Source: Aphis gossypii (Eukaryota > Arthropoda > Insecta > Hemiptera > Aphididae). From it: a stretch of DNA of 64,000 bases. The position numbers and the translations under genes are program-made. The stretch is from NCBI RefSeq assembly GCF_020184175.1, contig NC_065530.1:4402001-4466000 (forward strand), in the 5' to 3' direction. The number at the start of each line of letters is the position of its first letter. Positions within the stretch are counted from its first letter, which is position 1. Shown here one piece after another: positions 53,309 to 64,000 of this stretch. A model generated the notes under the pieces. It saw nothing but the letters and a program-made list of their open reading frames with translations, had not been told where the DNA came from and searched no databases.

Positions 53309-56300
53309 CTTACTTACTGTCGATTGCCGTGTTGTATTATAATATTATCATTGTATAATATAACATGTTTTGTTTATACATTTCTGAGGTTTTTTGGTTG
53401 ACTCGCGTTAATAGCATTTTTATTCAATAAAATAGGTATTATCTGTTTCGTATGTGACAGTCGTATTAATAATATTATATTATAATTTATGGTATATTAT
53501 ATACCTTTAATATTTATGCCGTTCTCGCCACGTGGAACTACATCACATTGTATCAGTCGCAAGCGGAGAAACGACCATAGAAATGTCGACATGTACCGCA
53601 TAATATAGAATATACGTTATAATAATAATAATAATAATAATAGCATAACAACATAATATTGAAACGGTGTAGTGACCATCAGTGGTCGATGTTCACATTC
53701 CGACGATGATATTCCACTATAATGTAGGTGGTACGTACGATTGCAAACACCGACGATTCGTCAAATTAATTGTTTCGGCATGCGCTTATTATAGTATATT
53801 ATAGTAATAATATTAATAATATGTAATCATCCAACGTACATCTATGTATATGAATACATATTTTAATGTATGCGTAAATTATCTCCTGATATTTTGTACA
53901 CAAATACACATTACACGATATAACATGTATATGCGCTTGATATCAAAATAATAATATTATATTTTAATTTTTCAAACTTCTGGTGGTTTTCAGAGTTTCA
54001 ATAGTATTTTGTTAATTATAAAGTCATAACTTATAAGTCATAGGATTTGAAATTTATTGTATCTACATTCTACATGTTAGTTTTATTTTTTTATTGTTGG
54101 CTTACTTGATTATCAGGTAAACTATATATTAGTTTCATTAAATCTTAAAAAATAAAAAATTTAATGTTTTTAATGATTTTTTTTTTATATTTGGCGCATT
54201 TAAAAACAGTAAAAACAAATCTCTTGGCTATTTACTTTTATAGAGTATACACTTGATGATAATATATAACATGTTTAATAGTAATATACAAATCAAAAAT
54301 AAAGACACTGATATGAAATTAAAATTACACATTTTGTTTTTTAAATTCATACTTTTGCTTTTAACTTATAATACTACCAATAATTGTAGTGCAACGAGTG
54401 AATTGTGATTAATAGTAGTAATAAAACAGCGCTCTAAAGTTTTTGGAGTGATGCATAATAATAATAATAAAGAGTGGAAAAAATCGAATGGATGGACTAA
54501 AAAATACAACAAAACCGACACGTCATCCGTTATTTCAGTTATTTGTTTCCGATCGATACTACAATATTATTATTATATTATAGTTATTTCGCGTGCTGCG
54601 TATAGTGAACATTTTAAAACTACACACACAACACACTCATACACATATATTTTTTTCGATGTTACGAAACGTCGAGCACTGACTTCCGAACGACGACGTT
54701 TCAATGTTTCAAAATAGATTCGTTAAATATGTATAAGCTTTGTAGTGGACGTTCGCAGGCCAGTAACGCGATTAGACGGTGCGAAAAAAAGTCACATTTC
54801 GCTATTGTTTCGACCATAATAAATTATATATTCAATAATAATAATAATAATAAAAGTCTTCTAAAATGTTAAGTCGTTGATGCGAAATCTATGTTGTGTA
54901 TTTATTTTTATTTTGCTCTCGTTTCGTCGCGTTGTCGTGATGTGATAATAATAATATTACATTTATACCTCAATATTAATATCTGCAGCGGTGGTTCGAA
55001 TTCGTCATCGCACGTGTAACATATATTATAATTCGTTCTGAATAGTTTTTTCTGTCTAATTAAAAAAATAAACGTGCCGACTTGAAAAATATTATCGCTG
55101 CCCCCTGGGAGTTGAACATTTATATACGACGTTGACGTCAACGACGGTGGAATATCATTTTTCGGCCCCTCGTGTAGAGCCTATGACAACGCTGTCGCGG
55201 TATATACGGAGTGATCCCCGGTTTGTTCTATACTTATTTTTAGTCAATTTTTGTGATCTTGAAAAAGATTATCTCATACGAAGGCATCACGCAACAAAAA
55301 TAACGAGTGGATAGTAGTTGCAGTATATTCTTTATTGCCATTTTTTCGTTTAACTCGGCTCGTTAAAACTATATTTAAATGCTAATAAAAAATTATTTGT
55401 TCAATGTTTATAATATTATATGTTGACATTTTTTTGAGAAGTATTCCTCTTCCGGTTATCAATAATATTCGTAAATGCTTCAAAACACTGAACCGTTTTA
55501 AAATCCAGTCCTTCAAAAATCGATTTGGAAAATTAATGCGTAGTATTAATATAGTCTGCTATGTTAAATGGATCGCCCCGTATATGTAAAATACGTTCTC
55601 CTAAAAACACGTGTGCGTTTGATTGCGCATTTTTCCCTCGATCCTACCCACCCCATTACACCATCAACAACTCGTTCCCGCATCGCACTGGCTGCTCCGA
55701 ATGTTAAAACGCTGAATGTAAGTGGATGTTTTATAATTTTTTTTTCTACCGTATACTACTCTCGAGTCCTAATAAATCTGGCCGCCAACGCATACGGCAC
55801 CATTATATATTTATGTTATTATGTTATTCATATAATACACAAAAATGTGCAACGATGACGACGAATATTATTTATATTAAATAATTTTTCGCTTCCGATT
55901 TATAATACACGAAATAGTATATTATATTACTATTATATAATGGAAATGTTGCGACGCATTTTTACGTATATTTTTTTTTGTCGTGGCGACGAAGCAATGC
56001 CATATTATTTTTATTATTATTGTCATCATCTCCGATTTCGCGACTCGGCGTTTGGACATTTTAATTATAAATAATTCGTTCATCCCCTTCGGTATGCCAT
56101 CGTACAATATCGCCCGACCGCCGCCGGTTATTAATATTGACAAAAATCCGTGCTACCTCCTCATCCTCCCCCGTTTATCGCATTGCTGCATTTTATAATC
56201 TTTCTACCCCTCTATCATCTTTTTGCAAACACATAATATTTGAATATTTCTCGCTGTGATTCTGTCAAAACGTTCCGTTATCACCCCTCGGCGCCCTCGC

Positions 56301-57349
56301 GGTTCCTCGTCTCCGCAACCACTACGCACTCTAATATAATAAAACTCCGATACTCGTATATATTATAATGCGGAATTGCAAACACGTGTAATATCTGAAT
56401 CGCTTACAGCAAGCCCAGACAACAGAGGAGTGTCTAGTATTTTTTTTAGGGAGCCACTAAATTCAAATTATTAATACCTACGCATATAATTAATGTATTA
56501 TTATAAAACATTAATATTGAAATAAGTGCATTCGTGTTGAAGTGTAATTATCACGGAATGGAGTTAAATTAATAAAATTAGCAATCAACTTCTAATTCAT
56601 ACAGTTAAATATGTTTAAATACAATTGTAATTTATTATTATTAATCATCAAAATGACAGTAATAATAATTGTGTTATTCTAATGAATAATCCTAGTTAAT
56701 ATAGTTGTTGATTTAACCACAATTAAAATGAAAAAAAATACATCGCAAACTACTACATTTTTACAGTTTTTTTTATATTTATGAATTTTGGATGCAATAT
56801 AAATTAATTTATGTTAATGATTAATGATTTGTTATTACGAAACAGGTAACAAAATAATTTAAACGTATCCTTTTAAGTCCCAATGTCTATGACTCGAGCG
56901 CATATTAGCGTACCACATTCTAGTTTTAAAATACATTCTGGAAAATGCCTAATACGCTGTTCCGCTGTTCTGATACCGACTGACTGTACTGATTATAACT
57001 TATAAGTAATCTTTTATATTTATATGACTCGTTGTAATAATGTTTTTTTGTGATTTATTAATATTTTTTATTGATTTAGTTATATATTATAACTAATATA
57101 TATTTTATTTATAATGTAAGACGTAAAAAAATATTATAATCCAGTTATCTAAGTAACCCTTTCTAAGGAAGATGATGAGATTCGAATTAAACCACTGAGA
57201 TTGAACGATAAAAAAACTCATTTTCGGGCATTCATCACTGTGGCCATCTTTATACTAATAATGACTTATTTAAGACGTCATGGCTGTGCCAATCGGCCAG
57301 GTGCTTTTTTTATATTAGTAGTTTTGAATTAATTCGGTTAATGTTTTGA

Positions 57350-57372
57350 TATATATATATATATATATATAT
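57350..57372. repeat. (AT)n microsatellite
   Basis: A pure AT run of about 23 bases within intron 2. Confidence 0.9.
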
Positions 57373-60300
57373 TATGTTGTTTGAAAAAACATCAAGCGCA
57401 TTCCGCAATAACGTGCTTAAAATTTCATTGTCCTGAACAAATTACACTGCAGTTACACACATTTATACATATATATAATAGGCTGCAACAAACGGCGTGT
57501 TTACGAGTAAGCAGAGGGGATGACGAGATGGGTTTTTATAACTTTTCAAACCGTTAAAGAGTTAAAACACGCGTTCATTTGACCCGTTTTATTTGTAATA
57601 AAAAAAACCTGTACCTAATTTAATCGGTTTTATTTGTTTCCGTCGAAAAAATCCTACCTCCCTATTATAAACAATATAATATGTATACATATACATATAT
57701 GTAGGTTATTATGTGTTGTACTGCACTTATACATACTTGCTACAAACTTAAAAAAAAAGTATAAAATACTGTTAGGAATAAAAATTATTATAGGGTTGAT
57801 TAATTAATATAAATCAATTAAATAATTAAATTAAAATACGTTTACAAAACGTTGATGGTTTTATTTTTTTATTATATTTAAATTATTTGCATGAACACGT
57901 ATGGCACTTTATACTCATATAGTCATATATACCTAAGATATTTATATAGTTTTTAATTCTGATTTATTTGCGTTACATGAATAAAACCTAACTACGAGTT
58001 ATAATATAATATATATATATATATTATTTAGACATAATATGTATCAAATAATATGTAATATCGTGGGAATTTTCCCGACTCAATTGCTCGGCGTCGTGTC
58101 AATCTGAGTTGAAGTCGATATTGTCTCAATCGGTCGTTGTTGTCGTCGTTGTCGGCATAACGACATTACGTGCTGCAAGTATATGTAGTTATAATATATG
58201 TATTATGTACAGTATAGTGTATGTCGTATATTATATTATTATAGTAGTTGGTGCCCGTGGGCCGATCATTAATTTGTCGTTCGGTCACATTATTATTATT
58301 ATCATTATTGTTATTATCTTCGCGTCCTGTTTGACTAGTTACCAAGTTTGAACGGACGAGGTATATAATAAAATATAATATGATGTCGCGCGCGCGTTCG
58401 AGTATCGCGTTTATTAATTCGCTAACAATTCTCGACTAATAAATTGTACTTTTATAAATAGGTATAATCATGTACAATAGGTATTAGGTACGCCGCTTTC
58501 TTTTTGCCAAGTGACGTAGATCCTCGTTCACGTTGCCACGTGTCGTGTAGTACCAGCTATAGGCCTTATCCCAAGGATTCTATTCCAGACTCTTATATAG
58601 AATATATTGATGTTTAATACTACTCTATCGTAAGTACAGTAGTGTATTTACAATATTTCGATCAGTTATTAAAAGATTTTGGAAATATTTTTCTTATTAA
58701 AAGCTAAGACGAAAATATAATTAAATTACTTATGTCTTAATGATGAACATAGTACAACAAGGCCACAAGGGTCATACTTTTATATTTCAACTGTATTCAT
58801 TTGCCATGAGGTTTAATATTTTAATAATTTATTTTGTATTTATAATATACCGAAAAAAGTAAAATAATATTGCATTATCAAAATTTAAAAGTTGCTAGGA
58901 TTTTATATCCCAAGTAGTTCTTGCTCTATGTGAAATAGTTTTTATTTTTTAACAAATAATTTATGTCCGTGTGACGTTAGCTGTACTTTTTTAAATACCC
59001 ATATACGGGTCATTTTGAGTTGTATTACCCATTAGAATAAGTTAACATGATGTGGCTAGACTACTAGAGCAAGAAATGTTTTTGTGCGTATTTGTGTAGT
59101 CGTTGCCAAAAAACAAACTATAGAATCGCTGAGGGATGTATATCACTATATTTTTACGTTATTAAATTAAATATGTACCTAAGGGACCCATAATGGCGTA
59201 AGTACATCTACATGCGGTGGGTGTACCTACCTATTTGTAAATGTTTAAGCGTCGAATTATGTTGAATGCGAAACAGCGGCCGATTATTATTTTGTCGGAG
59301 CAAACGAGACAGGCGGCGGTGTTATAGTTATAGATGACGGTTGTATTTGTACACATATAAATATATATGATATACATTATTTATTGTAAATAGTATCTTC
59401 TCACGTGTTACAAACAATTATTATATTTTTTTTTTGTGTACACAACACAATAAACGATTGTAATCCTTTCCGAAAACGGTCATCGAAAAATCGAGTTTTT
59501 GCATTCAATACTATATATATATATATATTTATATATAAAGCGCATAAATAATACTGACAGACTAATTGCCGTGTAATGGTGTAGTTGTAACACAAATGTA
59601 AAAGCCTGCAAAAGTGCGATTTGTCAACTGTCATTGTTGTATTTCGGCTGGCTTGAATGGGAAAAATAAAAACCAGAGGTACCTAAATTATAAATGTATG
59701 CACTAAAAATATTCTTTTGTTAATGTCCTACCTGCGATTTTTTAAAAAATAAAACCATGAAAAAAATAAATTTTATATTTCTTTTTTTTAAAACACGTAT
59801 CATTTATTATGTCGCATAGAATAATATTATAATACGTGCGATAAACTGTTAATATTTGTATAATACAACTATTAAACTACAAGGGAAACGTGTATACCTA
59901 TTTTCGTGGTTGATTTATAACAATATAACCGATAATACGAGTTCGAGTTAAGTAGGGATAATACTATATAGTATTGTTATGATTTTATTATAATGTAGAA
60001 ATTATGATATTTTAACGATACAAATAAGTAAGTAAAAATAATAATTGATTCTCTTTTCTCTACACAACGGTTTGCAGCTTAATTTACCGAGACTAAATCA
60101 AAATGGTGTTACTACTTTTTTTTTATTTATTTTATAACCTACGATAAAATAGTTTTATTTCAAAAATATACTGCAGTAAAATCGACTTTAATTTTACCGT
60201 TAATTAATTATGTTATATTGTTATAGAAAAAAAAGTAGGGTTTTAATCATTTATCAAATTAACGTTATAGATCTATACACGGATAAGCTTAGATTAATAA

Positions 60301-60675
60301 AACGATAAAATAAATGGTAACTAATAATATTAATAATTATATTATACGAAGAATAATATATTTAATATATATATATTTTTAATAAAAATAACCTTTAAAT
60401 AAATATAATTTGATTTAATCCTAAAATTCTATCGTTTACATTAACAGCTAATAACAAATATTTATTATTGTCTTGTCTCGCTTTCTGCTGCAGTGCTCGT
60501 ATGTTTAACATAAACCAATTTTAATATAATAGAGATTAGGATTTTAGTGGTATTGTGAAAGGGGATCCTCGTCGTTATTAACAAAACTCTTATAATACCA
60601 TATCAAATGTATTACCTCGAACTCGTGCTGATCCGCTCTTTTCTATATGTGTTTAAAGTATACTGTATAAACACA

Positions 60676-60972
60676 TGGGGTGATTCACCAATCATGCTCA
60701 CCCTTTTCTTCAATAATACAGTTACTTTATTTTAGCATTTTTGTTTTTAATTTTAAATAAAAACTAAAACTACTGATTTGAATTTTGACATGGATTTATC
60801 AATATTTAAAAAAAAAATATTCACTAAATAATTTACTATTAAAAGAGATATTCTCGTTTGAAAAAATAGATTGCCACAAGATACTCCTGTACAAACATCT
60901 TAAGAATTTAAAAGTATGGTATTTAAAATTATTATTTAAAAATTTTAAAAAATCAAAATTTGAATAAATTCA
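60676..60972. mobile_element. Dispersed AT-rich repeat, GGGTGAT-end family, copy 3
   Basis: This copy has the clearest end of the family: GGGTGATTCACCAATCATGC followed by TCACCC and a CAATAATACAGTTACT block shared with copy 1. It runs to AATTTGAATAAATTCAC, shared with copy 2, and is shorter than copy 2 by internal deletion. A 60-codon frame at 60785-60967 is Lys/Leu-rich noise from this AT-rich repeat and does not encode a transposase. Confidence 0.6.
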
Positions 60973-62229
60973 CTATCAAATGAAAAGTAGTAGTAGTAGT
61001 AAGCATAATAATTGCATAAATTCGGATTCCGCGCGTCGATACATTTATGTTTTTCACTTACTGCAGAAAATATACTAACCTATTGACTTGAACAAAAGTG
61101 TTATGACTTAATTAAAATATAAAACATAAAATTCGTTGGGTTTTATAATTATGTAATTATACTATGTATATTTATTAATTATTATGTAACTTTAAAACCA
61201 ATATGTATCATAACTCATAAGTATTAATTAATAGGTCGTCGTAGAGGCCTGAGGCGTACTTAATTTATATCAGAGAATTTGGGATAAACTGTTATTTTCA
61301 ATTTAGGAAAAATCAACACTTCAGTACACAACGACGTAGTTTATTAATACGCCACGGGGACTGTCGGCATTCCGTGCGCTGTCGGGCGTCATCATATGAG
61401 GGAAAATGACAACCGGGATGATATTATTGTTATTTATTATTATACAGCACTTCGCAGAGATGTGTGATGTAATCCTCGCCATCAGAAAGCTATAGTGGTC
61501 TGTCGATTTTATAGATTTCTCGTAGTCATCAGATCCATTTATTATTATAGATTATATAATACTATATAGTATCGCAACTAAACGATTTCCGCCAAAATTT
61601 AAACACAATAAATTACAATGACGGCTTACTGTAATATTTAACAAATATATTTATAGTAGGTAGTTATCTTTATCGGCTGAAATATTATAATATAATATCG
61701 TTTTTTTGTTTGTCTCTAATTTAATATCATATATTATGTTTATACCCTTCAACAGAGTTCCTAAACTGTAAGTCACGACCCAAAATTTTCACATTTTTAA
61801 AAAAATAGCTAATTTTTTTCTAAACAAGCTATTTCTTCTACATTTAAATTATTGCAAACATAATATTATATTAATATATTGATTATGTTTGTGAATAAAA
61901 ATCTTGAATAAATAGTTTTCATTTAAAGTTTATAAAGATGAAGTCAGTCTTCGATAATAGACTTTAAAAATTTAAACTTAAATTCGAATGTTTTTTTCAA
62001 AAACTCAATAGTTTATTCTTTTATAAAATTAGCGTAGCCGTTAAACACGTTAAACAGATTATTCCATACATAAAACGCACCCATTCATCTAAGCTAAATA
62101 CCTTTGGCTTTTTAGTCTTAAATTCCAAAGTCTTAAATTCCTCCAAAATTCGATTTTTATGTATAATGTGTAAAAATGTATAATGTTATTAAATAGAGTA
62201 AAAAAAAAATTTAGAGTAGGTAGTACACA

Positions 62230-62301
62230 AAAATTCGTTTACAAAAATGTCAATATTTTTTTTAATAATGAGTGTCTTACGTTTTATGGATCACCCGGTA
62301 T
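62230..62301. mobile_element. GGGTGAT-end family terminus (element lies to the left)
   Basis: CTTACGTTTTATGGATCACC followed by CGGTATA matches the terminus at 22417-22443. Read on the other strand it is TATACCGGGTGATCC. The left border is not resolved; AT-rich sequence from about 61750 may belong to it. Confidence 0.4.
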
Positions 62302-62630
62302 ACACATATGCGGGCGGTAGAAGTCGTGAAGCGGCTGCACTGCACTGTTGCCACTGTACTGCATATATATTATTATTATACACACGCACGCAGACGGCTG
62401 AATGGATCGTTGGAGCTCTTGTCACCCTCGTTAAAACTATATACATACGTACAATATATATATATATATATTATATATAACCACGTGCAATAATAAATGA
62501 GCCGCCGCCGCTCCAGTTGTCCGCCGTGACAAACTACAACTGCACCGCACTGCATAAAGGCATCCAGCCACTTTCCGCGATCCCTTGTTTTAGTCCGCAC
62601 CCTGACAAAATATCTAAATATCATAGAAGA

Positions 62631-62651
62631 TATACAGAGTGGTTCACAAAA
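62631..62651. mobile_element. GGGTGAT-like terminus (element lies to the right)
   Basis: TACAGAGTGGTTCACAAAAC has the same form as the CAGAGTGATTCGCC end of copy 1. The rest of the element is not resolved. It sits next to the CpG-richer patch 62310-62790. Confidence 0.3.
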
Positions 62652-64000
62652 CTTATTATAATTGCCGGTTTATAATCTTCCGTTGACCGTTCATTCGTCA
62701 GCTACGTATTTACGTGTGGTGGGCACAATTTTGGCAACAATTTGGAGGAGAGGTGCACCGCGGACGTATGTTTGAATTGTTTGATCACCAGGATTTTATC
62801 TATTCTATATAAATATCGAATTATGAATAGAGCTACCCACGCGTTGGTATTTAACAAAAATATTATATATTATTAAAACTATACATTTATTTTAGTAATT
62901 TTGTATTTTACCTACCCAAAAAATGTATTTACGAATTAACGACACACGTAATATCGTTTGACACCGTCGTTTGTTTTTATTAAAGTCGGTAGGTGGTGGT
63001 CCAAATTATACTGTGCAGGCCGCGGTAGTCAAAAATACAATTAACGTTCTTATTAATGTTCTTTATTGCATATATTAATTATTGCGTGATAAATGATACC
63101 ATATTTACAAAAGCAATTAAATAATATATTACACTCCTAAGTCCTAATGTGTTTGTGTACTAAATGATGTATAATATAGATGCCGACACTTGTAAGAGCT
63201 TAAAAAATAATCGTCAACGTCTTAATATAGATGCAATAAATTTACTCTCGTGGCATGTTATGAGGGCTAAAAGATTTTTAGTTAAAATTAACTTAAGTAA
63301 TGTAAATCTCATATAAAAGTAGAATATAATTTATAATTGTTTAATTTAATCCAAAAAATGTTATGAAGTTTGAGATTTTTCAAAGGCGTAGATTTTTATA
63401 ATTGTTGAATTTTTCTTAGATGTGATCTAACAGCATTTTTATTTGATTTTGTATTGATTTTTATATGATAGATTGGACAACATTAGTGATGTATTACCAT
63501 ATTGCCAATATTTCGGGGTAATAGTATGATCACGGAGAGCGTAAATATTTTAAATACGCAATATGTATTAAATATTTGACGGTTTTTTTTTATGTTTCCG
63601 TATACGTTTCACACTTACATTCCATATCATAAGGGTATACTCACGGGATGATAAGGGTGTCATACCCCCTTTTTAAACTTATTTTTAACTATTAATTTCT
63701 CAAAATTTATATTGTTTAAATAAAATTCAATATATTTTTCTGTTTTTTTTAATTTTCATACAAATTTAATTGATTGATAACAATAAAAGAATATTGATAT
63801 TGATATTTACCGCCATTACGCCATCACAGGGTGATTTATACCATTTTGCTTCTAATAATTAATAAATAATGATATGCATAATATAAAAAATTTCTCCATT
63901 TCATCCAATTATTAATGATAATTTATTATTATAACTAAACTAGCACCCTGATATAGGTAATTGCGACAATATAATAAAATTTCGCAATATATAATATGTA

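Larger units (their letters stand above)
34635..64000 (+). other. Intron 2 of the NK7.1-like gene, runs off the window
   Basis: It starts with GTAAAC after CAG. I looked for the expected next exon, opening with codons for VKIWFQNRR, and found none on the + strand, so the intron is at least 29.4 kb. It holds a hAT MITE, GGGTGAT-family copies and simple repeats (listed separately). CpG-richer patches lie at about 38200-38560, 41340-41620, 43000-43600, 50740-51130, 55100-55300, 56000-56330, 58080-58350 and 62310-62790. Stretches 34700-37000, 39300-40000, 44320-47450, 48540-50280, 51300-54400, 56400-58000, 58600-62240 and 62860-64000 are AT-rich with nothing else I can name. Confidence 0.6.

Noticed and set aside
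60785..60967. 60-codon Lys/Leu-rich frame
   Set aside because: It lies wholly within a dispersed AT-rich repeat; the corresponding copy near 53100 is broken by stops.

Overview
The window looks like chromosomal DNA from an insect, most likely an aphid. It is very AT-rich. It is full of (AT)n, (TAA)n and GT(A)CCTA-type simple sequence, has very long introns, and carries decayed transposons with aphid-like MITE ends. Nothing suggests bacterial, organellar or viral DNA: there are no operons, ribosome binding sites, long uninterrupted ORFs, rRNA or recognisable tRNA. The aphid assignment is an inference from composition and repeat style, not from a marker gene.

I can support one real protein-coding gene. 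It is the 5' part of an NK-class homeobox gene on the + strand, best matched to the NK7.1 family. A GC- and CpG-rich promoter patch (about 9.42-10.36 kb) has a TATAAAAG box, a purine GA tract just upstream, and a leader of roughly 0.5 kb. That leader has no AUG until a 21-codon upstream ORF, whose stop lies one base before the main AUG at 10085. Coding exon 1 (10085-10355) ends in a consensus donor in phase 1. A 23.75-kb intron follows. Coding exon 2 (34108-34634) opens in the matching phase and encodes low-complexity Asn/His/Thr/Ala/Ser stretches, a basic cluster and homeodomain residues 1-44. It ends at the classic 44/45 homeodomain intron. The exon with recognition helix 3 (the WFQNR part) is not in the remaining 29.4 kb that I can read, so the gene runs off the right edge.

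Layout: 1-9180 is AT-rich upstream DNA with no supportable gene. 9180-10355 is promoter, leader and exon 1. 10356-34107 is intron 1, with a pogo/Tigger-like MITE (15943-16266), a family of elements with GGGTGAT-type ends, a degenerate hAT-like element (about 13139-13575) and a decayed Jockey-type LINE fragment with RNase H remnants (about 32600-33320). 34108-34634 is exon 2. 34635-64000 is intron 2, with a short hAT MITE that keeps a perfect 8-bp target duplication (42660-42833), two further GGGTGAT-family copies, several simple repeats and a few CpG-richer patches that could be enhancers.

The gene product is predicted to be a nuclear, DNA-binding repressor. It has an eh1-like motif and a PLNLS CtBP-type motif in exon 1, ahead of the homeodomain. 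I see no obviously new multi-gene system. The points most worth a second look are the leader architecture (hairpin, then a uORF abutting the start), the dual co-repressor motifs, and the pogo MITE with repeated internal sites.
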